Shown piece by piece: positions 45,238 through 55,872 of a DNA stretch of 64,000 nucleotides. This DNA is from Dugong dugon (Eukaryota; Chordata; Mammalia; Sirenia; Dugongidae), in the NCBI GenBank assembly GCA_030035585.1, contig CM057465.1:967501-1031500 (forward strand), written 5' to 3'. A program made the translations under genes and the position numbers. The notes beneath the pieces are model-generated. The model was not told the DNA's origin. It did not search any database and saw nothing but the letters and a program-made list of their open reading frames with translations. Numbering within the stretch: position 1 is the first letter of the stretch; the number at the start of each line of letters is the position of its first letter.

Positions 45238-45905
45238 CTCACAGCTGGACCAATAAGCAACATCACGATAAACAGAGAAAATATTGAAGTTGTCAAGGAT
45301 TTCATTTTACTTGGGTCCACAATCAATGCCCATGGAAGCAGCAGTCAAGAAATCAAACGACGCATTGCATTGGGCAAATCTGCTGCAAGACATCTCTTGA
45401 AAGTGTTAAAAAGCAAAGATGTCACTCTAAGGACTGAGGTGTGCCTGACTCAAGCCAAGGTGTTTTCAATTGCCTCATATGCATGTGAAAGCTGGACAAT
45501 GAATAAGGAAGGTCAAAGAAGAACTGAAGCCTTTGAGTTATGGTGTTGATGAAGAACACTGAATATACCATGGACTGCCAGAAGAACAAACAAGTCTATC
45601 TTGGAAGAAGTGTAGCCAGAATGCTCCTTAGAAGTGAGGATGGCAAGACTTCATCTCACATACTCTGGACATGTTATCAGGAGGGATCAGTTCCTGGAGA
45701 AGGACATCATGCTTTGATAGAGTAGAGAGTCAGTGAAAAAGAGGAAACACTCAATGAGATGGATTGAAACAGCAGTTGCAACAATGGGATCAAGCATAAC
45801 AAGTTTTGTGAGGATGGCACAGGACCTGGCAGTGTTTTGCTCTGTTGTACATAGGGTCGCTATAAGGCAGAACTGGCTTGACAGCACTGAGCAACCACCA
45901 CCACA
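45238..45905 (+). mobile_element. RTE1-type LINE 3' part inserted in an L1
   Basis: The plus frame begins 'LTAGPISNITINRENIEVV', then 'KVFSIASYACESWTMNKEG', 'EAFELWC'. Ends 'ctgagcaaccaccaccacat'. Flanked by 'tattccatggt' at about 45226-45236 and 45907-45917. 5'-truncated, with frame breaks. Confidence 0.9.
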
Positions 45906-46125
45906 TTATTCCATGGTATAGATGGACCACAGTTTGTTTATCCACCCACCTGTTGAAGGGCATCTTGGTTGCTATGAACATTCATGTACAGGTTTTTGTG
46001 TAAATACAAGTTTTCAGTTCACGTGGGTAAGTACCTAGGAGATAGAATTTCTGGGTCAGATGGTAAATGTATATTTAACTTTGTAAGAAACTGCCAAACT
46101 GTTTTCTAAATTCTGCATTCCCACC

Positions 46126-47949
46126 AGTAATGAGAGAGTTTTTTCCCCTTCCCTCTGGTTTTTTCTCATTATGCCCTAAGAGAGAAGCTTCCAGGTTCTG
46201 CACAGAGTGGGAGATAAAAGGGAGGAGGTGGGTAGACCTGGCGCCGCTGACAGCTTCAGGGAGGTGGGAGGGGAAGGAAGCTGCAGGTGGGCCCCTTGCT
46301 GGCTTTGTTGTTTTTCCTTTGGGCTGGCTTGGCTCCCTGCTGCTCCCGGGCTCCCACAGCAAGGATTCTCCTAAGCCTCCTCCCTGTGGTCTTTGTAAAT
46401 AGGGAGCCCCCCCTCCTCACCCCACACCCTGTTCCTTTTCCCGCCCTCCATGGGAGTAGGGGTGGCTGCCTGGGGCTCACTGCTTTTTTGTTTCTCACCC
46501 TGATTAGATATAGCCTGGCAGCATTGGGTAATCAGACCAGCTTCTTTCCCCAAATTTCTGGCTGAGCTTTCTGGATGCTCCCTGCCTCCCATGAAAGCCC
46601 ATCAAAAAGGCTCATGAGGAAAGTGCTCCCTTGAAGTTGGAAGCAAACCTCAGCAAGTTCAAAAATGCCATAGCCTGCCAAAGGTGGGGGTCCTGACATA
46701 GGGCCGTCAGAGGTAGGGCCGTGCTCAGGCACAGTTCCACCAGTGCCCCGGAGAGGCTGCCAGGGCTCCCACCTTCAGAGCTGTGATCACGGTTTCTCAC
46801 AAGCCCCAGTCATCCTGTTCTCCGGGTCAGAAAAGGCTGGCACTCTGAAAGATCAGTGAGCTCATCTGTCAAAGCATGCATGTGGCAAGTGTGGACTGTG
46901 CCAGCTGCAGTCCGTGGGGGTCAGGGCAGAGCTAGGGAGGGGCAGAGCCGTGTTACAAGGAAAGGCCCACAGGGACTGGGGATCTTGACTACCACCCACT
47001 CACTCTCTCACGCTCCCTCTGCCACTTTCTTCCCTCCCTTGTGGTTTTCCTCCTCACAGCAGGAGGGGGCTTAGACCCCTCTGGATTTAGATCCTTCAGC
47101 TCAGCTATAGGAAGCATCTCCCACCCCTCAAGGACAGAGCTCTGCTTGACTGGCAGGAGTCGTGTGCCCCCCAGGTGAGTCACCTTGGCTGGGGAAGACC
47201 ACAGGAACCCCATGGAGGGAGAGGGAAGAGCTGCTCAAAGAAAGGAGGTCATGGTACCCAGGATTTCAGGCAGACCAATCCCGAGTGAAGGCTGTGAGTG
47301 CTTTCTGGCCATCTAATCACCACAAGGTCCTTCCAATGAAGCCCCTGCTACTTAGCTCCCCTAGGCTGGTCTGAGCAGAATTTATCACTTGGATCTAATG
47401 ATGGCTGCCTGGTAGGGTCATCTGGTCTATCACTCCTCATGACACTAGAACATCTCCCACACCTAAGAAGAGACTTGTAAGAAAAGTATGACAGAGGTGG
47501 CCTTGGGAGTGAGTTCCTCATATTCTTTAAGAGTTCTCAGATGATTGAGTCTGACAGACCCTTGACAGGTTGTCCTAAGAATGTCATTGCCCAGGGCACC
47601 CTGTCAGTGCTATGAGAGCATGGGATGGGATGGGTACTGGAGAAGCTTTGCAGGAAGAGGGCTGGGGAGCACTCTCAAGGCAGAAGGACCTAGATGAGGG
47701 TGAAGGAAGAGGCCTGAGTGTGCAGCTCTGGGGGACACGTGCACAACTGATGGAGGGGTGGGATGAGCTGGGAGAGGCTGGAAGTCAGGACAGACAGAAG
47801 GGAACTTTAAATGTCCATCTGTGGGCATCCAACCTCCCCTGCAGGTGATGAGTGGATGAGAGGGCAGGCAGGTGATAGGCAAACATCTTCTTTTCTTTCC
47901 AATCTAAGCTTCTCAATGCAAAAGCTATGGCAAGAGCTATACTTATAGA
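46126..47949. other. Unique sequence, no gene recognised
   Basis: GC-balanced DNA without repeats I recognise. Frames are short and lack domains. Confidence 0.45.
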
Positions 47950-48255
47950 GAGGGCATTGGTGGTTCAGTGGTAGAATTCTTGCCTTCCATGTGGAAGACC
48001 CGGGTTTGATTCCCAGCCAATGCAGCTCATGTGCAGCCACCACCATCTGTCAGTGGAGGCTTGTGTGTTGCTATGATTCTGAACAGATTTCAGTGAAGCT
48101 TCCAGACTAAGACGGACTAAGAAGAAAAGCCGGGTGATCTGCTTCTGAAAATCACCCAATGAAAACCCCGTGGGTCACAATGGTTTCATCCACAACCAAT
48201 CATGGGGATGGCACAAGACTGGGCAGCATTTTTTCCATTGTGCAGCTAACAACAA
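47950..48255 (+). mobile_element. tRNA-Gly(GCC)-headed SINE with RTE-derived body
   Basis: 47954-48023 is an almost complete tRNA-Gly-like sequence, with A box 'tggttcagtgg', anticodon GCC and B box 'gggtttgattcc'. Then 'ttgtgtgttgctatgattct' and 'cttccagactaagacggact' match the RTE leader. The 3' portion 'catggggatggcacaagact' matches the RTE end. Not a tRNA gene, since the acceptor-equivalent runs on into the SINE body. Confidence 0.88.
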
Positions 48256-48737
48256 TAACATACTTATACAGAACATGGTACCATCAACAGACCAGAACCA
48301 GTCAGGAATTCTGACAAGATGGAAAGGAGATGGGATTGGAATGTCAAGAACAGAATGAACCATGGCTTGAACCACCTGAGGTAGAAGCTTCTCCAAAGGA
48401 AGAGATGGCCCAGAGGACCCAAGAGCAGGAAAGGCCCAGGGAATTGGCCAAAGGACTGCATGTAGAGGGGCTGGCCAACTGGGGGTCTCCCCTTTATTCC
48501 AAGCCCAAGGTAGCAGTGGGGATTTCCTGGGATAAAACCTGAGAATTTCCAGCTCACTTGCCTGGAGAGGTCTTCCGCTGGGTTGTGGATCTGGAGAGAG
48601 GCAAAGACCAGTACATGAACTAACTCCAGATCCTGTAGCGTCAGGTGTGGGAGGGGGGTGTGAACAGCACTGGGTGATACTGTCAGAGGGGGTGACACCA
48701 AAATAACTGTCTATAAAATTTTTGTGCAGTGTTTTCA
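48256..48737. other. Unique sequence with a short open frame
   Basis: An ATG frame of 70 codons (48330-48542) is polar and Glu-rich, with no recognised domain, so it is not called as a gene. 48640-48720 contains a 'gggtgatac..gggtgacacca' pattern repeated near 50147-50180. Confidence 0.4.
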
Positions 48738-49830
48738 GCAGAAATTTATTATTATTATTCCTTTTTCTATTGTACTTTAGGTGAAGGTTTACAGAATAAA
48801 TAGTTTCTCATTAAACAGTCGGTACACACATTGTTTTATGACATTGGTTAACAATCCCACGACATGTCAACACTCTCCCTTCTCAACCTTTTTTTTTTTG
48901 GTGAAAATATACATAGCCAAAGGTACACCATTTCAAAAATTTCTACAGGCACACTTCAGTGACATTGATTATGTTCTTCCAGTTGTGCTGCTATTCTCAC
49001 TTTAGATGAAGGTTTACAGAACAAAATAGCTTGTCATTAAACAGTTAGTACACATGTTGCCCTGTGACAATGTTTAACAACCCCACTACATGTCAACACT
49101 GTCCTTACTCAACCTTGGGTTCCCTATCACCAGCTTTCCTGTCCCCTTCTGCCTTCTAGTCCTTGTCCCTGGACTGCTGTGCATCATTAGTCCTGTTTTG
49201 TTTTATGGGGCTGAACGGTGAACTTTGGAAGTAACTTCACCACTGAGCTAAAAGGGTGTCTGGGGGCCATACTCTTGGGGTTTCTCCAGCCTCTTTCAGT
49301 CCAGTAAGTCTGGTCTTTTTGTGTGTGTGTTAGAATTTTGTTCTACATCCTTCTCCAGCTCTGTCCAGAACCCTCTGTTGTGATCCTGGTCAGAGCAGTG
49401 AGTGGTGGTAGCCGGGCACCATCTAGCTGTACTGGACTCAGTCCGGTGGAGGCCTTGGTAGCTGTGGACAATTAGTCCTTCGGACTAATCTTTTCCTTGT
49501 ATCCTGTTCTCTTCATTCTCCCTTGCTCCCAAAGGAGTGAGACCAGTGGAGTATCTTAAATGGCTGCTCGCAGGGTTTTAAGACCCCAGACACTACTCAC
49601 CAAGGTAGAATGTAGAACATTGTCTATAAACTGTGTTATGCTAGTTGAGCTAGTTGTTCCCCGAGACCATGGTCCCCACAGCCCTCTGCCCAGCAATTCA
49701 GTCCCTCAGGGAGTTTGGATGTGTCCATGGAGCTTCCATGACCTTTCCTTGTACAAGTTGTGCTGGTTTCCCCAGTACTGTGTACTGTCTCACCCTTCAC
49801 CAAAGACACCACTCATCTACTGTCTGTTTA
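48738..49830 (-). mobile_element. L1 3' UTR, elephant-type, two partial copies
   Basis: 'actttaggtgaaggtttacag' (48774 on) and 'cattaaacagt' occur at 48775-48885, and again at 48998-49110 ('actttagatgaaggtttaca'), with a different L1-like piece (48890-48997) between. The second copy runs on through 'gtagccgggcaccatctagc' to about 49830. TTATTATTATT at the left edge is the A-rich 3' tail read in reverse. No frame. Confidence 0.65.
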
Positions 49831-50288
49831 GTAAGACATTTATTATTTTTTTTAATAAAAATATCCCTGTAGTTAGTTATAACAACAAAACATTTTTCGT
49901 AAGCTAGCTTACATGTATCAATATACCTATAAGACTAAAACTCTGTGCTAACTTACTTTTTGAACCTTCTCATGCACTCTGGTCAGAGCTGTCATTATCA
50001 CCCAATTACAATGACACTGAGAATCTTGTCGTCGTAACCAGCACACGCTGTTGTTTTCGTTGCTGCCAGTGTGTTTACAGTTGCTCATTTTGTCAAATTT
50101 TCTAGTGTTTTGGTTACAATTTTGTGGTTATTAGCATGGGGGAGCGGTGGGTGATACAATGAATTATCTTACTGGGTGACACCAACCCTAGTGATGCCAC
50201 TGTCCAGATCCCACTACTGAGTATAAAGAAGCCCTTTGCTCTGTTAGGTTCCTACATCCAGTGTCACCCAGAATATCTTCTTCCTGAG
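49831..50288. other. Unclassified sequence
   Basis: Contains 'gggtgacaccaaccctagtg' near 50176. May be an old repeat split by the L1 at 48738. Confidence 0.3.
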
Positions 50289-50706
50289 TGTATCAGTTTC
50301 CTAGGGCTGCTATAACAAATCATCACAATCTGGGTGGCTTAAAACATCAGGAGTTTATTCTTTTACAGTTCAGGAGGCCAGAAGTCCAAAATCAAGGTGT
50401 GGGCAGGGTTGGTTCCTTCTGGAGGCTCTGAGGAAAAAACTGTCCTATGCCTCTCTCTTAACTTCTGGTGGCTTCTGGCAATCCTTGACATTCCTTGACT
50501 TGTAGACAGTGGCTGCCTTTGTCTTCCCTCTGAGTCACTCTGTCATTGTGGCATCTTCTCTTCTTATAAGGCTCACCCTAAAGCTAGATGATTTTGTCTT
50601 AAGTTCCTTAATTAAATTAGCAAAAACCCTATTTCTAAATAAGGTCACATTTTGATATCCAAGTTGGACATGAATTTTTGGGGGACACTATTCAACCCAC
50701 TACACT
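50289..50706 (-). mobile_element. Solo LTR, MLT1/MaLR-like
   Basis: 'tagggctgctataacaaatc' at the left and 'ggggacactattcaacccac' at the right. Complete-looking fossil LTR without internal genes; moderately diverged. Confidence 0.7.
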
Positions 50707-50711
50707 GGATA

Positions 50712-51345
50712 TTTGTTGTTAGGTGCTGTCGAGTGGGTTCCAACTCATAGCGACCCTATGTACAACCGAACGAAACTGCCAGTCCTGAGCGATCCTCACA
50801 ATCGTTGCTATGTTTGAGCCCATTGTGGCAGCCACTGTGTCAATCCATTTCATTGAGGGTCTTCCTCTTTTTTGCTGACCTTCTACTTTACCAAGCATGA
50901 TGTCTTTCTCCAGGCACTGGTCTCTCTTGATAACTTGTCGGAAGTATGTGAGACAAAGTCTTGCCATCCTCCCTTCTAAGGAGCATTCTGGCTGTACTTC
51001 TCCCAAGACAGACTTGTTTGTTCTTCTGGCCATTCATTGTATATTCCGTACTCTTCACCAACACCATGATTCAAAGGTATAAATTCTTCTTCACTCTTCC
51101 TTATTCATAGTCCAGCCCTCATATGCATATGAGGCGATTGAAAACACCATGCCTTGGGTCAGGTGCGCCTTAGTCCTTAAAGTGACCTCTTTGCTTTTCC
51201 ACACTTTAAAGAAGTCTTTTGCAGCAGATTTGCCCAATGCAATGTGTCATTTGATTTCTTGACTGCTGCTTCCATGGGTGTTGATTGTGGCTCCAAGTAA
51301 GATGAAATCCTTGACAACGTCATTCTCCATTTATCATGATATTGT
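50712..51345 (-). mobile_element. RTE1-type LINE, 5'-truncated
   Basis: Minus frame: 'RRTNKSVLGEVQPECSLEG', 'KRGRPSMKWIDTVAATMGS'. GTT tail at 50714. Only the 3' portion remains. Confidence 0.9.
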
Positions 51346-51701
51346 GTATTTACAGTTCTGATTCTGAGTATAGAATTTTCTGCCCAGTCCCCAAATACTC
51401 AAGTGCAAGGGCAAATGAAAGGCATTTTGGGACATGCATGGACTCAATGAGTTTATGTCCCTTAGACTATCTCTAAAACAAGCACTCGAGAATATACAGT
51501 AACAAAACAGACCTGAATCCAAGAAAGAGAAGATACCAGAAATCTTGGCATAAAAATCATAGGTAAGAATAAATAATTGTTGTTGCATAATTGCACCATC
51601 TATTACAGAAAGGATTAAGGTTGAGAATACATTAAAAACTCAAGCAAACGGATAAGAAAAAAGAGGCAGAGAATAGAAATTGCAAGTTTGCAGATGACCA
51701 A
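51346..51701. other. AT-rich sequence, probably old L1
   Basis: 'cagagaatagaaattgcaag' and nearby A-rich phrases look like eroded LINE. No gene. Confidence 0.3.
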
Positions 51702-52284
51702 TTATCTTAGTCTCTTAGTGCTGCTGTAACGGAAACACCACAAGTGGGGTGCGTTTAAAGAACAGAAATTTATTTTCTCACAGTTCATAGGATAAAAGTC
51801 CAAATTTAGGGCACCAGCTCTAGGGGAACATTCTGTATCTTCCAGCTTCTGTTGCCCTGGCATTCCTTGGTTCCTTGGTGATCTTCTTGTGGCATGTATC
51901 TCCCCCTGCCCCGTTTGTGTTTGTTTGTTTCTGTCTATGCTGCTCTTTATAACTCAGAAGTGATTAGATTTAGGACACACTCTACGCTGATACGGCCCCA
52001 TTAACGTAACAAAACTCTATTCCCAAACAGGATCACATCCACAGGTATGAACCCCTCCCCCCCAAAAAACCCACATCCTTCGAGTTTATCCCGACTCATA
52101 GTGACCCTATAAGACAGAGTAGCATGTCCCATAGGGTTTCCAAGGAGTGGCTGGTGGATTTGAACTGCTGAATTTTTGGTTAGCAGCCTGAGCTCTTAAT
52201 CACTGTGCCACCAGGGCTTCATCCACAGGTGTACGGGTTAGTATTCCAATATATATTTTTTGAGGACACAATTCAATCCATAAC
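51702..52284 (-). mobile_element. Solo LTR, MaLR-like, carrying an AfroSINE
   Basis: Left end 'cttagtctcttagtgctgct', right end 'gacacaattcaatccataac'. The AfroSINE at 52065-52222 is inside, and 'catccacaggt' occurs on both its sides as a target-site duplication. A fossil LTR of the same family as 838-1262. Confidence 0.75.
52065..52222 (-). mobile_element. AfroSINE, minus strand
   Basis: 'ccgactcatagtgaccctat' at the tail and 'cactgtgccaccagggcttc' at the head. Confidence 0.9.
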
Positions 52285-52299
52285 CACAAAAAAACTTGA

Positions 52300-53850
52300 A
52301 AAGGGGCTCATCAGAGAATAGGAAATACAAATAGGGACAATATCCCTCAGATTAGTCCAAATGAAAAGGAACAAGAATTGGCTGCGTATTAGCAGAAGGG
52401 CACTCTTGCTCACTTGTGGTGGAAGTCTATCACTATAGCTCTTCTGAAGGACAATAGGGTGATATCTCTCAATATTTAAATTACGTTCACCCTTGATGAA
52501 GGCATGACAAAGGGTACATGTGCCCGTGAACACATGAGTCGTGGACAAAGATATAAATTGCTGGAAAACTTGGAATGACCTCAACATTCCTCATTTGGCA
52601 TGTGGATGAATAAACCAGGTGTCCACATTATACTTTGAAGCATGTAACAAGAATTAGAAAGATCACTATACATTCATCTAGAAAGACCTCCAAGGGTTTA
52701 AGTGTAAAAAACAACTTGTAGAGCAATACATACAATGTCAGGCCACTTGGGAAAAAAAAAAAAAAAAAGACAACAGCAAAAACCCCAATGTAAAAGTTTT
52801 GTAATTTTATATGTGCATGAATATGTGTATAAATATATATGTGTAACTGTTAAGAAGGGTACATTTAAACTCTTCAGGAAGAGAAATGGGCTTGGTGGTG
52901 AACTGCTAGGACAGCTCCCCTTCCACCATCTGCCGTTTATAATTTTGTTGTATTTGGCTTCTTTAAACAACAGGAATGTAGTAATGTACTCAACTAAAAT
53001 GTAACTCTATAAGAATATATAGAAAACTGGATTTATACCTTACACCATACATAAAGATTACTCCAGGTGGAAAATTGACCTAAATATGAAAAATAAAAAT
53101 TTAAAATGTATGGAAGACAATATGGAAGAATATACTTATGCCATTAGGACATGGAGGGACTTCTTAATGAAGATTCAAAAAGCACAAACAATCAAAAAGA
53201 AAAAAGTGATAAAATTTACTACATTACCAACTTCTGTGCATTACAAGACACCATTAACAAAGAGGGAAAAAAAAGTCCGGACTACGAGATGTTGGCAATT
53301 TGTATTCAGAATGAAAAACTCCTGTAGACCAGTAAGAAAAAGACAAACAACCCAATAGCAATATGGAGAAAATTTACAGAAGAGTAAATCCAAATATTCA
53401 GTAAACAGATGAAAATATGTCAACCTCACTAGTAATTAGAGAAATTGGAAATAAACCATAATGAGTTACCATTTCACCCCCATCAGCTAAGTAAAAATTC
53501 AGAAGATTCGGATCATAGAAATTCAGGTGATTGCGTGCAGCTGCAGGAACTCACCACTGCAGAGTGAGTTGGTGTATCCACTGTGGAAAGCAATATGGCA
53601 AAATTTAGAAGTTCTGCTTCTAGGCACTACCCAGTAATTCCATTTCCACTTTAGAAAGCCGGACTTGAATGCACACTCACAAACACATGGACAGAGATGT
53701 TCATCACTGTTGTTTAATAGAACAAAAATGGGAAAATTTAAATTTCCATCAGAAATGCAAACAGGGCTAAACAAATTACGCTCTGCTCACACAGTGAAAT
53801 AGATGGCAATGGGGATGAGTGAACCTGAGCTATGTATGCCAGCATAAAAC
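52300..53850 (+). mobile_element. L1/HAL1-type LINE fragment, plus strand
   Basis: 'ttactccaggtggaaaattg', 'aaaactcctgtagaccagta', 'aatgagttaccatttcaccc' and 'ggacagagatgttcatcact' follow L1 ORF2-end and 3' UTR order. Frames are broken. Confidence 0.6.
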
Positions 53851-53899
53851 AGCTCAAAAGCAGAGGCCGCTCTTGAGCAGACCTCACTGAGCAATCTTA

Positions 53900-54537
53900 C
53901 TGACTCTACAAAGATCTCAAAATAAACGAAGTAAAAAAAACCAAAAAAATATCAAATTCAGATGGCTTGACTGGTTGGTGAATCTCACCAGATTTTCCAG
54001 GAAGAGCTAGTGCCAATCTTACACAGAAAATGTTCAGAAAATACAGAATCATAGCTACCCTACTCATTTTATACGGCTGCTGTGATCTGGAGTAAAACAC
54101 AAACAAATTAGGTCAATAAAAGAAAAAAATACCTACTGGCTCAGATCATTGACGTATGCAAAAATCCTGGATAAAATAGTAGCTGACCAAATCCAACAGA
54201 TATTACAAAATAACGCATCATGATGGAGTTGGGTTTATCAGGAATGGTTCAAAATCAGATAATCCATCCGTGCAACCAGTTGTCATGGAGCCAATTCCAT
54301 CTCATGGTGACCTCATATGTGTCGGAATAGAACTATGTTTCATAGGGTTGTCAATGGCTGATTTTTTAGAAGTATATTGCCAGGCCTTTCTTCAGAGGAG
54401 TCTCCAATCTTTAGGTTATCAGCCCAACATGTTCACCATATGCACCACTGCCCAGGGACACCAATCTATCTATGCCGTTCACTCACAATAATAGCCCAGG
54501 GGAGAAATTCTACAGAATTATATCAGTACATATACAT
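53900..54537 (+). mobile_element. L1 ORF2 fragment, plus strand, with a SINE inside
   Basis: 'ggttggtgaatctcaccaga', 'ccaaatccaacagatattac' and 'gagttgggtttatcaggaat' are RT-region phrases of L1 ORF2. The AfroSINE at 54265-54462 interrupts it. Confidence 0.6.
54265..54462 (-). mobile_element. AfroSINE, minus strand, long type
   Basis: 'accagttgtcatggagccaa', 'ttgccaggcctttcttcaga' and 'atgcaccactgcccagggac'. Confidence 0.75.
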
Positions 54538-54722
54538 AAAAAAAACCAAACCCACTGCTGTCTAGTCAGTTCCAACTCATAACCCCATAGGGTTTACTAG
54601 GCTATAAATCTCTCCAGAAGCAGACCGCTACATCTTTCTCCAGCAGAGCCATGGTAGTTTCGAACTGCTGATCTTTTGGTTAGCAGTTGATTGCTTTAAC
54701 TACTGTGCCACCAGACTTCCTT
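54538..54722 (-). mobile_element. AfroSINE, minus strand
   Basis: 'aaaaaaccaaacccactgct' tail and 'actgtgccaccagacttcc' head. Lies just past the ZDHHC polyadenylation signal. Confidence 0.85.
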
Positions 54723-54777
54723 TTATCAATATATACAGATAGCATGTTTAACAAGGTTCAGCACGCATTTATGATAC

Positions 54778-54783
54778 TTTATT
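54778..54783 (-). promoter_or_regulatory. Polyadenylation signal AATAAA of the ZDHHC gene
   Basis: A canonical AATAAA lies on the minus strand about 310 bases beyond the stop codon of the intronless ZDHHC gene. The stretch between (54784-55095) has no recognisable repeat and would be the 3' UTR. Just beyond the signal lies an AfroSINE (54538-54722). Confidence 0.6.
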
Positions 54784-55095
54784 AGCAAGTGTTGTGGTGG
54801 ATTTGATTGTTTTTCACATGACAGAGTTAAAAAGGTGCAGCATACATATTTCACCTCATTTTCTGGAACTTTCTTTGGGCAAAGCTTGGCTTCCACATGC
54901 CTCACTTTCTGCTCAGAACAGAACATGAGGTTTTAAAAATTTCTGTAGTGTCGGTTTCATCTGTGGACGTGGGAGCAATGATGGCTTCTGTTCAAGTTTG
55001 CTGTTGTTACATTTCCCCCTAAACACCTGTAAAAGATTTAGCAGATGGTACAGTCGCTGTGGTCCCATGTGAGTGGGAATCCTAGGAGGAGGCCC

Positions 55096-55872
55096 TCAGA
55101 CCACGTCGTGGTGCTCATCCAATTTCTGAGGCTCCTGGGAGGCAAAAGGGTTGATCCAGGCCACCGAGACGTGGTGGCCAAAGACCTCCTTCAAGTTCAT
55201 CCACATGGTGCCTTTGCCCCACCTGGCCCGCTCCTTCTGTAGCAGCTCAATTCTCGTCTGGTCAGTGCAGATGGCGTGCATCTGGGTCCCGAACATCACA
55301 GAGGTGAAGATGAGGCCTTTCAGACTCACTAGGAAAAGGAAGATGAGGGAACCACGGGGCGACACGGTGCTGTTGGTGTTCCACTCGCCCCGAGCATAGT
55401 GGCGCAGGGCGGGGACGCCAAGCAACAACAGCACGTGCAGCGCTGCCAGGGCGATGTAGAGCGTGAAGAGCACGAAGTACTTCTGGTTGTCCTCGCCCAC
55501 ACAATTGTTGATCCAGGGGCAATGGTGGTCCATCTTGCGGATGCAGCGCCCGCACACGCTGCAATGGTGGGCTCGCGCGGGCCTGGCGCCACCGCAGCGC
55601 TGGCAGCGGGCAGCTCCGGGCCTGGGCGGTTCGCTCAAGGGCACCGAGCCGGGGTCGGTGAGCATGGCGCGCGCGTGCGACGCTAGCCCCAGGAAGGCCA
55701 GCAGGTGGAAGAGCGCGCCGTTGGCTGCGGCGTAGGCCAAGTCTGGCGAAGGGATGAGGAGCTCGGAGAGCAGCGCGCTCGCGGCGCCCAGCACCAGCCC
55801 CCAGGTGCTAGCGGCGCACACGATGCCCAGCGCATCGCATACGAACCAGACTCGGCTGCGGCCCTGGCACAT
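55096..55872 (-). CDS. ZDHHC25: Intronless DHHC palmitoyltransferase, ZDHHC25-like (ZDHHC3/7 subfamily)
   Basis: A single open frame of 258 codons encodes a complete DHHC protein S-acyltransferase, an enzyme that transfers palmitate from palmitoyl-CoA to protein cysteines, usually at Golgi membranes in this subfamily. Likely membrane spans are residues 15-38, 45-65, 132-153 and 173-197. A DPG motif is at 73-75. The cysteine-rich domain has C90, C93, H103, C104, C107 and C110, then the catalytic DHHC at 115-118, then C124, N129 and F133. A TRIE (206-209) stands where the family has TTxE, and NPF is at 241-243. The tail ends in DVV, compared with YVV in ZDHHC3. From memory it closely matches ZDHHC3 across the core, but lacks the long N-terminal leader, is about 11 residues shorter between DPG and the first zinc cysteine, and lacks about 3 residues in the last span. 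No intron interrupts a domain that is split in ZDHHC3, so it looks like a retrocopy. The start is the first in-frame ATG. The family call is firm; the ZDHHC25 symbol is likely but not proven. Confidence 0.87.
   Translation of the reverse strand: MCQGRSRVWFVCDALGIVCAASTWGLVLGAASALLSELLIPSPDLAYAAANGALFHLLAFLGLASHARAMLTDPGSVPLSEPPRPGAARCQRCGGARPARAHHCSVCGRCIRKMDHHCPWINNCVGEDNQKYFVLFTLYIALAALHVLLLLGVPALRHYARGEWNTNSTVSPRGSLIFLFLVSLKGLIFTSVMFGTQMHAICTDQTRIELLQKERARWGKGTMWMNLKEVFGHHVSVAWINPFASQEPQKLDEHHDVV

Larger units (their letters stand above)
42846..46125 (-). mobile_element. L1M-type LINE 3' region, broken by a SINE and an RTE
   Basis: A long antisense L1 3' UTR and ORF2 end: 'gatagtacagagagttcctg', 'gtttctctgatgttttctca', 'ctttgggttataatgta', 'gttttgacaaatgtacagat' and, near 46085, 'aaactgccaaactgttttct'. 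All agree in order with a single old L1 on the minus strand. AfroSINEs at 43462-43722 and the RTE at 45238-45905 sit inside it. Confidence 0.75.

Noticed and set aside
47954-48023. A tRNA-Gly(GCC) gene
   Set aside because: The A and B boxes are good, but the sequence continues without a terminator into an RTE-derived SINE body and the same head occurs on other SINE copies.
48330-48542. 70-codon ATG frame
   Set aside because: No domain, no homology recognised, no splice context. Could be a scrap of a processed pseudogene but there is no evidence.
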